From NCBI GenBank assembly GCA_023441805.1, contig JAEZNO010000024.1:1-37606 (forward strand): a DNA stretch of 37,606 bases, read 5' to 3'. Below, piece by piece: positions 1 through 7,768 of this stretch. The position numbers and the translations under genes are program-made. This DNA is from Bacteroidota bacterium (GTDB lineage: Bacteria; Bacteroidota; Bacteroidia; Bacteroidales; Lentimicrobiaceae). The notes beneath the pieces are model-generated. The model had not been told where the DNA came from. It saw only the letters and a list, made by a program, of their open reading frames with translations, and made no database searches. Position 1 is the stretch's first letter; each line of letters opens with the position of its first letter.

Positions 1-14
1 GTTCTCGGCGGTTT

Positions 15-68
15 AAAGTCTTCATATTTTAAGATGTTAGCAACCTTAAATTTGAAGACTTTTTTTTT
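15..68 (+). terminator. Rho-independent terminator for a gene left of the window
   Basis: AAAGTCTTCA at 15-24 pairs with TGAAGACTTT at 53-62, and a run of T follows to 68. The arms are perfectly complementary over 10 bp with a 28-nt loop that can partly extend the stem. The T run on the + strand says it terminates a rightward transcript that begins outside the window. Confidence 0.65.
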
Positions 69-520
69 ATCCGCAAACTGGTGATTTACTTTTGCGAAAA
101 TTTGATGAAACAAAGTTGCTGATTACACAAAATAACCATGATACCCCTTGATATGGGAACACTGACAGTTAAACCTGCTTCCTCCGTCTACAATAACGCC
201 AAATCTTTAGGGGCTCTAACCTCCCAACGGGTAAAAAATTTCTTCTTCTTCCGCCAGCATGAGGAATCTCGAAAAGACAACATTTTTTGCCTTAATTCTA
301 AATTGACAATTGCTCATTGATTGTACATTAATTACTCATGAGCTGTACAATATTGTGTACTTATGTGGAGTTCATGTGGACTTAATGTAGACTTGATGTG
401 CAATCAATAATTCAATAATACAAAATTATCCGTTTAAAACTTCTTCATAAACGTAAAAGCAGAATCCCATTCTACCTGCCATCATCATACCACCCACTCC
501 CCTATTGAATGCAATTTCCG

Positions 521-551
521 TTGCACATTAGCGTTTGATTGCTTATCTTTG
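521..551 (+). promoter_or_regulatory. Bacteroidota promoter of the GWxTD gene
   Basis: TTG at 521-523 and TATCTTTG at 544-551 are separated by 20 nt, matching the known Bacteroidota consensus TTG-N19/21-TAnnTTTG. The expected transcription start is about 557-559, which lies after the ATG at 555 and so argues for the downstream ATG at 573 as the true start codon, with a leader of about 15 nt. Confidence 0.7.
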
Positions 552-572
552 TAAATGGCTAATTTTGTTCAC

Positions 573-2057
573 ATGAAAAAACTCATCTTACTCCCACTTT
601 TTTGGTGTTGCATCTCATTTAATTTAGCAACCGCTCAGGGTATAGGAGCCATTCTTGCTCATTCTACTTTCAATATTCCCGGACAATCTCCTTATGTGGA
701 AGTGTATCTTGAGATAATAGGCAACACATTGGTTTACAAACAGCTCCCTTCAGGAACCTTCCAGGGTAGTATCCAGGTCACGATGATCATTAAGCAGGAC
801 ACGATAATAAAGGATTTTAAGAAATACGAGCTTTTAAGCAGTGAAATTCAGGATACAACAGGAGTGACTGTTAACTTTATTGATCAGCAACGCTTTTCAT
901 TGCCTAATGGTAATTATACTCTCGAGCTATCAATTGCCGATAAAAATGATCAGAAAGTTGCTGTGTCAGATCCTTCTGTTTTGCAGTATCCATTTTCAAT
1001 TGATTTTCCCGGGGATAAACCTTCTGTTTCAACAATCCAACTTGTTAATTCCTATGTAAAATCAGCTCAAAGCAATGTTTTAAGCAAAAGTGGGTTTGAT
1101 TTGGTGCCAATGGTTGATAATTATTTCCCTTCAGGAAAGGATAAACTTATTTTTTACGGTGAGATCTATAATCCGCAGTATAGTGAGGGAACAGACGAGA
1201 AATTCGTCATCTCGTATTACATAGAATCTTTTGAAAATGGTCGCATTCTTAATGACTTTGCCAGGGTTAAGCGTGAAGCTTCAAAACCTGTTATGGTTGT
1301 CTTGAATGAGTTTGATATAAGTAAATTACCATCCGGAAATTACAATCTGGTTGTAAGCTTAAAGGATAAAAACAACTCTGAAGTTGCATATGCATCTACA
1401 TTCTTTCAACGATCAAACCCTGCAATGAACAGCCTCGCAAGCGATTATTCAACAGTTGACGTAACTAACTCATTTGCCCTTGAAATTACCGGAGCAGATA
1501 CATTGCGCGAGTATATAAAATCGCTTTCACCTATTGCTACCCAAATGGAGAAGATCTTTATAAATTACCAGGCAGAGACTGCACCATTGTCGGCTATGCA
1601 ACAGTATTTTAAGCAGTTCTGGGAAAATCGCAATCCTCTGAATCCAAAGGAAGCATGGGAAATATACAAGCAACAGGTTAAAAAAGTCAATGCTGCATTT
1701 AGTACTCAGGTGAAAAAAGGTTATGATACTGATATGGGGTATGTTTATCTCAAGTATGGAGAACCCAGCACTATAACTGATGTACCTTATGATGCAAATC
1801 GTTATAATATTCCTTATCAGATATGGCATTATTATAGTTTGAATAATGGACGTGAACGCGATAAGAGATTTGTATTTATCAGCTCCGAATTGACAGTCAG
1901 GGATTATACTCTGGTTCATTCTACTGCAAGCGGCGAAATACAGAATTATAACTGGCAGGCTATGTTGATACGTGAGTTAGATGTAAATGATGCAAACTAT
2001 GAAACTTTGAAAAAAGACAGAACCAGATCAGGTATTCATTACAATAATCCGTACTAA
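573..2057 (+). CDS. GWxTD domain-containing secreted protein
   Basis: A 494-residue exported protein of the GWxTD family, which is common in Bacteroidota and of unknown biochemical role. The first residues (MKKLILLPLFW, ending near ATAQG) form a signal peptide with an SPase I-like site. The family signature is near the C-terminus: GYDTDMGYVYLKYGEP begins at about residue 383, with the usual Trp replaced by Tyr, followed by the IWHYY and FVF strands typical of the domain. The preceding 350 residues are beta-rich and resemble two repeated sandwich-like halves. An ATG at 555 is in frame, but the promoter at 521-551 would start transcription downstream of it, and starting at 573 gives a classical MKK signal peptide. 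The GT2 gene follows after 53 nt with its own -7 box. Confidence 0.85.
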   Translation: MKKLILLPLFWCCISFNLATAQGIGAILAHSTFNIPGQSPYVEVYLEIIGNTLVYKQLPSGTFQGSIQVTMIIKQDTIIKDFKKYELLSSEIQDTTGVTVNFIDQQRFSLPNGNYTLELSIADKNDQKVAVSDPSVLQYPFSIDFPGDKPSVSTIQLVNSYVKSAQSNVLSKSGFDLVPMVDNYFPSGKDKLIFYGEIYNPQYSEGTDEKFVISYYIESFENGRILNDFARVKREASKPVMVVLNEFDISKLPSGNYNLVVSLKDKNNSEVAYASTFFQRSNPAMNSLASDYSTVDVTNSFALEITGADTLREYIKSLSPIATQMEKIFINYQAETAPLSAMQQYFKQFWENRNPLNPKEAWEIYKQQVKKVNAAFSTQVKKGYDTDMGYVYLKYGEPSTITDVPYDANRYNIPYQIWHYYSLNNGRERDKRFVFISSELTVRDYTLVHSTASGEIQNYNWQAMLIRELDVNDANYETLKKDRTRSGIHYNNPY

Positions 2058-2083
2058 TTCAAACAAGCATTATTAAAATATCG

Positions 2084-2091
2084 TAAGTTTG
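2084..2091 (+). promoter_or_regulatory. Putative -7 box of the GT2 gene
   Basis: TAAGTTTG matches TAnnTTTG. No clear TTG box is seen about 20 nt upstream, so support is partial. The expected start near 2098 would leave a leader of roughly 13 nt before the TTG start codon at 2111. Confidence 0.4.
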
Positions 2092-2110
2092 CATTTTCTA
2101 GACCAACGTT

Positions 2111-3136
2111 TTGAGTAGAGGCCAAACAGCAGTCGTCATTTTAAATTGGAATGGAAGGGAATTCCTCAAGAAATTCCTTCCCTCAGTATTGCAGCACACT
2201 CCTGCTGATGTACGCATTATTGTTGCAGATAATGATTCACATGACGATTCAGTTGAAATGCTTAAGGCTGAGTTCCCGACTGTTGAAATTACTCAGAACA
2301 ATATAAATGGCGGATTTGCCAAGGGTTACAATGATGCTCTGGCTCAGATTGAATGCGAGTACTTCATATTGTTAAATTCTGACATTGAAGTCACTGAACG
2401 ATGGGTTGAGCCTGTCATTGAATTAATGGAGCAGGATGAATCAATTGCCGCATGTCAACCCCTGATACGTTCGTACTATTCTCCTGAACTTTTTGAGTAT
2501 GCAGGTGCTGCCGGTGGTTTCATTGACATGTTTGGTTATCCCTTTTGTCGTGGCAGGTTGTTCCAGTCGATCGAGCAGGATCATGGTCAATACAATGATA
2601 CACGCGAAGTTTTCTGGGCTACAGGTGCTTGTCTTTTTGTCAGGGCTGATTTATTCAAAAACAACGGGGGATTCGATGAAGACTTTTTTGCCCATATGGA
2701 AGAGATTGATTTCTGCTGGAGAATGAAGCATATGGGATATAAGATTATGGTTTGTCCTGAGTCGAAAGTGTTCCATGTTGGCGGAGGTACATTACCAAAA
2801 AAGTCGTCGTACAAGACATACCTCAATATGCGCAACAACATTACATTGCTTTACAAGAACTTACCGGCAAAAAGACTGGTTCCTGTATTTGTAAGCCGAT
2901 TACTTCTTGATGGGGTTGCCGCATTTAAATTCCTTATTGATGGCGGATTTAGTGATTTTAAAGCTGTCATTAAGGCTCACCTTAGCTTTTACAGGCATTT
3001 CAACACTCATAAAAACAAACGCAAACAAATTATTCACAGGCAGGTTTCACAAATGTATCGCGGGAATATTGTTATTGATTACTTCCTTAAGGGAATTAGA
3101 AAATTCTCGCAAATAAAACCTGAGAAATTTACTTAA
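2111..3136 (+). CDS. Glycosyltransferase family 2 (rhamnosyltransferase-like)
   Basis: A 341-residue cytoplasmic GT-A fold glycosyltransferase, similar in layout to WbbL-type enzymes that add sugars from nucleotide donors during surface polysaccharide assembly. The N-terminus has the GT2 start VVILNWNG, then VADNDSHDDS, the NINGGFAKGYN loop, and the DxD-like metal site LNSDIEV at about residues 88-93. FWATGACLFVRADLF and GFDEDFFAHMEEIDFCWR (about 190-210) are the acceptor and catalytic-base region of this subfamily. The start is TTG: a TAG stop lies in frame 12 nt upstream and the next in-frame ATG is past the essential first strand. It is 10 nt upstream of the SMR gene and probably co-transcribed with it. 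Donor and acceptor cannot be told from sequence. Confidence 0.85.
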   Translation: MSRGQTAVVILNWNGREFLKKFLPSVLQHTPADVRIIVADNDSHDDSVEMLKAEFPTVEITQNNINGGFAKGYNDALAQIECEYFILLNSDIEVTERWVEPVIELMEQDESIAACQPLIRSYYSPELFEYAGAAGGFIDMFGYPFCRGRLFQSIEQDHGQYNDTREVFWATGACLFVRADLFKNNGGFDEDFFAHMEEIDFCWRMKHMGYKIMVCPESKVFHVGGGTLPKKSSYKTYLNMRNNITLLYKNLPAKRLVPVFVSRLLLDGVAAFKFLIDGGFSDFKAVIKAHLSFYRHFNTHKNKRKQIIHRQVSQMYRGNIVIDYFLKGIRKFSQIKPEKFT

Positions 3137-3146
3137 TACTTCCATT

Positions 3147-3473
3147 ATGGCTTGGATAATACTAATAATTGCCGGACTCTTTGAAACAGTTTGGGCTGTT
3201 GCACTCAAATACTCTGAAGGATTCACACGCTTATGGCCTTCACTCCTTACCATTGTAGCCATGGCAATCAGTATTTGGCTACTGGCAATCTCACTTAAAA
3301 GTCTTCCTTTGGGAACAGCCTATACAATTTGGACCGGCATTGGTGCAATCGGAACTGTTGTGTATGGAATTGTAGTTTTGGGAGATGCTAAAGACCTGCT
3401 TAGAATTCTCTTCATCTTAATGATAATAAGTGGAATTGTTGGCCTAAAAATAACATCGTCAACTACATCATAA
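3147..3473 (+). CDS. gdx: SMR-family guanidinium exporter (Gdx/SugE type)
   Basis: A 108-residue, four-helix small multidrug resistance protein of the inner membrane that works as a dual-topology dimer coupled to proton import. Residues that distinguish the guanidinium exporters (Gdx, formerly SugE) from EmrE-type drug pumps are present at the family positions: E13, W16, S42, Y59 and W62, in FETVWAVALKYSEGF and GTAYTIWTGIG. Length is normal. The gene begins 10 nt after the glycosyltransferase stop, so it is probably translated from the same transcript. No guanidine riboswitch is visible in front of it. The aroQ gene converges from the other side. Assignment to the Gdx branch is strong; the physiological substrate is inferred from the family. 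Confidence 0.9.
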   Translation: MAWIILIIAGLFETVWAVALKYSEGFTRLWPSLLTIVAMAISIWLLAISLKSLPLGTAYTIWTGIGAIGTVVYGIVVLGDAKDLLRILFILMIISGIVGLKITSSTTS

Positions 3474-3658
3474 AGGTATAATCACATTGGTATACTCTCC
3501 CGACCTGATTGCGACTAGATTGCAACTACAATTAGTGGTACTATAGTGGTCGTTGGTAGGTCGCAATATGGTACATAACAGTTACTGTTTTTTAGTATAA
3601 GATGTACCACTTACTACAAAAAACATATTGCGTTAACTCATCACGCTGTAGCAATCCA

Positions 3659-4090
3659 TCATTTCTCGTTAACAAAATTCAGCAAGGCAAGACGATAAGA
3701 TTCTAACCCGAATCCTGCAATAACACCTTTAGCAAAAGGGGCTATGTAGGAGATATGCCGATATGTTTCACGAGCCCAGATGTTACTCATATGAACTTCA
3801 ATAACGGGACTATTAATTGCTTTTACGGCATCGGCAATTGCAACTGATGTGTGCGAGTAACCTCCTGCATTGAGGATTATACCGTCATTCGTGAAACCTG
3901 TTTCCTGTATTTTATTAATTATCTCACCTTCAATATTGCTCTGATAATATTCAATTTCAACTTCAGGAAATTCAGTTCTCAGTTCCCTAAGAATTGAATC
4001 AAATGATTTATCACCATAAATATCCTTCTCTCGGATACCGGTCAAATTAATGTTAGGGCCATTGATAATTGATATTTTCTTTTTTGCCAT
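3659..4090 (-). CDS. aroQ: Type II 3-dehydroquinate dehydratase
   Basis: A 143-residue soluble enzyme of the shikimate pathway, converting 3-dehydroquinate to 3-dehydroshikimate, normally a dodecamer. The family landmarks are all present: NGPNINLTG, catalytic R20 and Y25 (GIREKDIYG), the SNIEGEI loop at about 51-57, LNAGGYSHTS with N74 and H80, and the catalytic EVHMSN His at residue 100 followed by RETYRHISY. LNAGG replaces the LNPGA seen in many phyla. The start ATG is followed by MAKKK. It lies 38 nt downstream of the lipoprotein gene on the same strand, so co-transcription is possible; no TAnnTTTG box was seen in the gap. Confidence 0.95.
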   Translation of the reverse strand: MAKKKISIINGPNINLTGIREKDIYGDKSFDSILRELRTEFPEVEIEYYQSNIEGEIINKIQETGFTNDGIILNAGGYSHTSVAIADAVKAINSPVIEVHMSNIWARETYRHISYIAPFAKGVIAGFGLESYRLALLNFVNEK

Positions 4091-4128
4091 GTCAGTGTAT
4101 TTTACGCATTAATAATAATTATCACTTA

Positions 4129-4500
4129 CTAATTCCTGATAAATACAGTTGATGACTCACTACCTGTTGAAGGATATAACCCGAAAATAGTAATTTGTTC
4201 ATCCTTTGAATTGTATGTGATTTTATGTTTATTGCTAATCCCATTGGGGAATTGTGAGATCTCAAATATTTGGAGTTCATCTGATTTATTTATCAGATAT
4301 TTATAGGCCACAGCAACTGAATCTGTGCGAAGCTTCAGGCGTAAGTCGTTATAAAGCCTGAATTCTATATCAGTACGAATTGAATCGGAAGTATATTCCT
4401 TCCACTTTCCGTAAAGACTAAATTCATCAGGAAAATCATCTTTCTTACACCCAAAAATAACAACCGTAAGACTAACAATAATAAGAAGAATGCGTTTCAT
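4129..4500 (-). CDS. Small lipoprotein, possibly surface exposed
   Basis: A 123-residue predicted lipoprotein. The start chosen is the ATG at 4500 (MKRILLIIVSL); four more in-frame codons upstream would only lengthen the n-region. The hydrophobic stretch ends in VIFGC, an acceptable if imperfect lipobox, and the mature N-terminus is CKKDDFPDE. The lysine plus two acidic residues just after the Cys resemble the lipoprotein export signal described in Bacteroidota that sends lipoproteins to the cell surface. The remaining roughly 100 residues (FSLYGKWKEYTSD, then alternating strands) look like a small lipocalin-like beta barrel, but no family is recognised with confidence. It is divergent from the thiamin receptor gene across a 70-nt space before the riboswitch. 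Confidence 0.6.
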   Translation of the reverse strand: MKRILLIIVSLTVVIFGCKKDDFPDEFSLYGKWKEYTSDSIRTDIEFRLYNDLRLKLRTDSVAVAYKYLINKSDELQIFEISQFPNGISNKHKITYNSKDEQITIFGLYPSTGSESSTVFIRN

Positions 4501-4526
4501 TAAGAATGGCATTTGGATTAAAACGA

Positions 4527-4558
4527 TTGCTAAATTAGAATATTGTTTTGTAACTTTG
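4527..4558 (+). promoter_or_regulatory. Promoter driving the TPP riboswitch transcript
   Basis: TTG at 4527-4529 and TAACTTTG at 4551-4558 are 21 nt apart and match the Bacteroidota consensus. The expected start near 4565 lies just before the aptamer at about 4569, so the whole leader is riboswitch plus expression platform. Confidence 0.65.
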
Positions 4559-4568
4559 CCACGATTTC

Positions 4569-4643
4569 CTATTGGGGTGCCTTAAAAAACAGGCTGAGAT
4601 CATACTCATAGAACCTGCTCCGGATAATGCCGGCGAAGGGATA
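4569..4643 (+). promoter_or_regulatory. TPP riboswitch (THI element)
   Basis: The conserved TPP aptamer is readable: GGGGTGCC at 4574-4581, the pyrimidine-binding CTGAGAT at 4594-4600, ACCTG at 4613-4617 followed by CTCCGGATAATGCCGG, and GCGAAGGGA ending at 4641. TAT at 4570-4572 and ATA at 4641-4643 can close P1. It senses thiamin pyrophosphate and in Bacteroidota is known to control thiamin synthesis and uptake genes, including outer-membrane receptors. The leader between aptamer and start codon (4644-4716) contains a strong hairpin at 4663-4690. Confidence 0.93.
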
Positions 4644-4662
4644 ACAGAGAAAACTAGTTAGC

Positions 4663-4690
4663 GAGAATTTGAAGACCCCTTTAAATTCTC
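4663..4690 (+). promoter_or_regulatory. Candidate expression-platform hairpin of the TPP riboswitch
   Basis: GAGAATTT at 4663-4670 pairs perfectly with AAATTCTC at 4683-4690. No T run follows, so it is not a standard intrinsic terminator. The loop sequence ACCCC (4675-4679) is complementary to the conserved aptamer bases GGGGT at 4574-4578, and CCCTT (4677-4681) is complementary to the aptamer AAGGG at 4636-4640. These pairings would compete with the ligand-bound fold. Confidence 0.5.
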
Positions 4691-4716
4691 AGAGTTTAAT
4701 CTTAAAGAATCAAAAA

Positions 4717-7146
4717 ATGCTTAAAAAATTTACTCCGGCACTTCGACATTTATTGCCTTTGGTCACTTTCTTACTTCCTATCCTGCTCTCTGCTCAAATT
4801 AACATCAAGGGAAGAGTAATTGATGTTAATACAATTAAAGGACTCTCCGGAGCACACGTCTCCATCAATAATAATCTTAAAGCCACTATTACTAAGCCTG
4901 ATGGAATGTTTGAAATCAAAGGCTTGAAAGAAGGAACTTACCACATGAAGGTAACTTATCTGGGATATGCAACCTGGGAAGCTGACTTTCAGCTGGTTGA
5001 GAGCAGGAGCATGCTGATTTCAATGGAACCTCAGGCAGTAAATATTGATGAAGCAGTTATCATTAGTGCAACCCGCGCCGGTGATCGTACTCCTGTTGCA
5101 TCGGCCACTTTGAGTAAGGAATCTATTGAGTCATCAGATAATTCAAAAGATATGCCTTTTATCCTCGACAGATTACCGGCAACAGTCTCAACTTCTGATG
5201 CAGGCGGAGGAATTGGATATTCACAGTTCAGAATTCGGGGAACTGACATGAACAGAATAAATATAACTGTCAATGGAATCCCACTGAATGATGCTGAATC
5301 ACATAGCGTATTCTTTGTGAATATGCCCGACTTTGCTTCATCATTATCAAGCATACAGGTTCAGCGTGGTGTTGGAACATCAACTAATGGTGCTGCTGCA
5401 TTTGGTGCCAGCGTTAATTTCCAAACTTCAGCACCATCAACCGATGCAACAGCCGAAATCAGCAGTTCAGTCGGTTCATTTAATACATTTAGAAATTCTG
5501 TTTCTGCCAGCACCGGTTTGTTGGATAATAAATGGTCGATAGATGCCCGATTATCGAAGATTTCATCTGATGGTTACATCGACAGAGCTTCTTCTGATCT
5601 GAAATCATTTTATTTATCTTCAGGCTATTATGGAAATAATACGATTGTAAAATTCAATATATTCTCAGGCGTAGAGAGAACTTACCAGGCATGGGATGGA
5701 ATACCCTCTGAGATCCTGGCTACTAACCGCACATATAATGGCATCGGCATGTACTATGACCGTTTTGGCAATCAGAAATTCTATAAGAATGAAACTGATA
5801 ATTATCAACAGGATCATTATCAGACAATTTTAGCACATCAATTCAATGAGCGTACTTCTCTGAACTTTGCACTTCATTATACAAAAGGCAGAGGATATTA
5901 TGAACAGTATAAGGACGATGCAGATTTTTCGGATTATGGTATTGCACCTCTGACATTCACAAATGATACCATTACATCATCTGATCTTATCCGACAGAAA
6001 AGGCTGGACAATGATTTCTATGGCTACACCTTATCAGTCAATTTTAATCCGACCAACAGACTTAATTTGATTTTGGGAAATTCAGGAAATATATACGATG
6101 GTGATCATTTTGGAAAGATAATCTGGTCAGAATATGCTGCAGGCATTGGTCATGATTATGAATGGTATCGTGGCAATGGAACTAAAAAGGAAATCAATGT
6201 CTTCCTGAAAGGAAATTATAGAATTACCGGAAGAGTATCAGTTTATGGAGATTTACAGTTAAGGAATATGAATTATGAAATTACCGGAACTGACGATGAC
6301 CTTCGTGATATAACTCAAGACCACGATTTTCTGTTCTTTAACCCTAAAGCCGGCATATTCTACGACCTGCATTCAAACGGTAGTCTGTATGCAAGTTTGT
6401 CAATAGCCAACCGTGAACCAAACAGAGATAATTATACCGACGCTGATCTGTCGAAAAATGAACCTCAGCCGGAGAGACTATTTGACTATGAGCTTGGATA
6501 TCATCTGACTACAAAAAATACCATTATTAATGCCAATGTATATTATATGCATTATGACGATCAGCTGATTCTGACAGGTGACATCAATGATGTTGGAGCA
6601 GCAGTAATGACTAATGTTGATAAATCGTACAGAACAGGAATAGAACTCAGCGGAAGTCGGAAGTTTGAAGGAAACTGGTTGTTGAGTGCAAATGCAGCTG
6701 TCAGCCAAAGTAAGATTAAGCAATTTATTGAGAAAGTTGACAACTGGGATCTTGGTGAGCAGATTACCAACGATTTAGGAAAAACTGACCTTGCATTTTC
6801 ACCGAATTTAGTGGCAGGTATGGATATCGAATGGACACCAATTGAAAGTTTGAAGCTCTTGCTTAACGGGAAGTATGTTTCAAAACAGTATATTGATAAC
6901 ACATCCTCATCAGACAGGTCGTTAGATGCATATTTTGTTAGTAATTTCAGAACCGAGTACACACTTACACCTAAGTTCCTCAAGGAACTTACTGTATTTG
7001 TGACTATCAATAATATTTTTGATGCAGAGTACGAAACAAATGCCTGGGTTTATCGCTATTATTATGAAGGAGAGTACCATAAATATGACGGATATTTCCC
7101 TCAGGCAGGCATAAATTTCATGGCAGGTCTTTCGCTGAAACTATAA
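4717..7146 (+). CDS. TonB-dependent outer-membrane receptor, predicted thiamin/TPP uptake
   Basis: An 809-residue TonB-dependent receptor. In order: signal peptide (MLKKFTPALRHLLPLVTF to LLSAQ, residues 1-27), a CarboxypepD_reg-like domain (INIKGRVIDV through GTYHMKVTYLGY, about 28-95), the plug domain (about 115-235, with FRIRGTDMNRINITVNGIPLNDAESH and IQVQRGVGTSTNGAAAFGASVNF), and a 22-strand-type barrel ending in aromatic-rich strands and the terminal FMAGLSLKL. The ATG at 4717 is preferred over an in-frame TTG at 4669, which lies inside the leader hairpin and would put 16 residues before the signal peptide. The TPP riboswitch directly upstream is the reason for assigning thiamin or a thiamin phosphate as substrate; this is the arrangement known as OMR1 in Bacteroides. 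No inner-membrane thiamin transporter or kinase gene follows; smpB is next with its own promoter box. Confidence 0.85.
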   Translation: MLKKFTPALRHLLPLVTFLLPILLSAQINIKGRVIDVNTIKGLSGAHVSINNNLKATITKPDGMFEIKGLKEGTYHMKVTYLGYATWEADFQLVESRSMLISMEPQAVNIDEAVIISATRAGDRTPVASATLSKESIESSDNSKDMPFILDRLPATVSTSDAGGGIGYSQFRIRGTDMNRINITVNGIPLNDAESHSVFFVNMPDFASSLSSIQVQRGVGTSTNGAAAFGASVNFQTSAPSTDATAEISSSVGSFNTFRNSVSASTGLLDNKWSIDARLSKISSDGYIDRASSDLKSFYLSSGYYGNNTIVKFNIFSGVERTYQAWDGIPSEILATNRTYNGIGMYYDRFGNQKFYKNETDNYQQDHYQTILAHQFNERTSLNFALHYTKGRGYYEQYKDDADFSDYGIAPLTFTNDTITSSDLIRQKRLDNDFYGYTLSVNFNPTNRLNLILGNSGNIYDGDHFGKIIWSEYAAGIGHDYEWYRGNGTKKEINVFLKGNYRITGRVSVYGDLQLRNMNYEITGTDDDLRDITQDHDFLFFNPKAGIFYDLHSNGSLYASLSIANREPNRDNYTDADLSKNEPQPERLFDYELGYHLTTKNTIINANVYYMHYDDQLILTGDINDVGAAVMTNVDKSYRTGIELSGSRKFEGNWLLSANAAVSQSKIKQFIEKVDNWDLGEQITNDLGKTDLAFSPNLVAGMDIEWTPIESLKLLLNGKYVSKQYIDNTSSSDRSLDAYFVSNFRTEYTLTPKFLKELTVFVTINNIFDAEYETNAWVYRYYYEGEYHKYDGYFPQAGINFMAGLSLKL

Positions 7147-7195
7147 TTGTGAATTACCGGATACTCTAAACTTTTTATGGCTCTTTCGGTTTGAT

Positions 7196-7203
7196 TATAT
7201 TTG
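7196..7203 (+). promoter_or_regulatory. Putative -7 box of smpB
   Basis: TATATTTG matches TAnnTTTG and predicts a transcript start near 7210, about 12 nt before the ATG at 7222. The -33 region (TTTTATGG near 7172-7180) is a poor match. Confidence 0.45.
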
Positions 7204-7221
7204 CAACCTGACTCGATTGCA

Positions 7222-7668
7222 ATGGCATCTACCGTATCTATAAAAAATAAGAAAGCTTCATTTGAATACTTCCTCATGGAAGAGTTCACTGCAGGTATTG
7301 TACTCACCGGTACAGAGATTAAATCTATACGTGAAGGTAAGGCTAATTTAACCGACGCTTACTGCGCATTTAATGGCGAAGAATTATTCGTAAGGAACCT
7401 GCATATAAGTGAGTACACTTTTGGCACTTATAGTAATCACGAGCCAAAGCAAGAGCGTAAGTTGCTACTTAACAGAAGAGAATTAAGAAAATTACTTACT
7501 AAAACCAAAGAGAAGGGATATACTATTGTCCCTACCCTGCTCTTCATAAATGAAAATGGATTAGCCAAACTTAATATTGCACTGGCAAAAGGTAAGAAGA
7601 GCTATGACAAACGCGAATCACTCAAATCAAAGGATACTAAAAGGGAAATTGAAAGACATCGTAAATAA
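7222..7668 (+). CDS. smpB: SsrA-binding protein SmpB
   Basis: A 148-residue RNA-binding protein that delivers alanyl-tmRNA to stalled ribosomes in trans-translation. Typical family segments are present: IKNKKASFEYFLMEEFTAGIVLTGTEIKSIREGKANLTDAYC near the N-terminus, FGTYSNHEPKQERKLLLNRRE in the middle, GYTIVPT, and the basic C-terminal tail YDKRESLKSKDTKREIERHRK, which is the part that inserts into the decoding centre. The ATG at 7222 is chosen because an upstream in-frame TTG at 7201 falls inside the putative promoter box at 7196-7203. The tmRNA gene (ssrA) is not in this window. Confidence 0.96.
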   Translation: MASTVSIKNKKASFEYFLMEEFTAGIVLTGTEIKSIREGKANLTDAYCAFNGEELFVRNLHISEYTFGTYSNHEPKQERKLLLNRRELRKLLTKTKEKGYTIVPTLLFINENGLAKLNIALAKGKKSYDKRESLKSKDTKREIERHRK

Positions 7669-7768
7669 GGCGTAAAATTTCTAATGATAATAATTGGTAT
7701 TTTAGTGATAGAATTTTGATTGATTTACAGTAGTAATTATGTTTAACAGACGTTTAACAAAGTATAAC

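Larger units (their letters stand above)
1..572. other. Intergenic region upstream of the GWxTD gene
   Basis: No convincing gene is visible in this stretch. It holds a terminator hairpin at 15-68, a lone TAnnTTTG-like box at 87-94, a nested inverted repeat (TTGTACA at 321-327 against TGTACAA at 344-350, with the palindrome CTCATGAG at 335-342 inside the loop), and the promoter of the next gene at 521-551. A 60-codon open frame at 138-320 has no recognisable domain and was not called. What lies left of position 1 is unknown. Confidence 0.6.

Noticed and set aside
138..320. 60-codon open frame in the first intergenic region
   Set aside because: No domain, no ribosome-binding signal, polyphenylalanine stretch from a T-rich run, and the opposite strand is also partly open. 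It is likely chance or part of a non-coding repeat.
3120..3146. Guanidine riboswitch ahead of the Gdx exporter
   Set aside because: Only 10 nt separate it from the preceding gene, and no guanidine aptamer motif is seen.
4669..4716. Upstream TTG start for the TonB-dependent receptor
   Set aside because: It falls inside the riboswitch leader hairpin and would put a 16-residue polar extension before a normal signal peptide.
6561..7010. Long antisense frames in the receptor, pnp and RND genes (for example 6561-7010, 16657-17076, 23371-23724)
   Set aside because: They are shadows of strongly conserved coding genes on the other strand and carry no domain.
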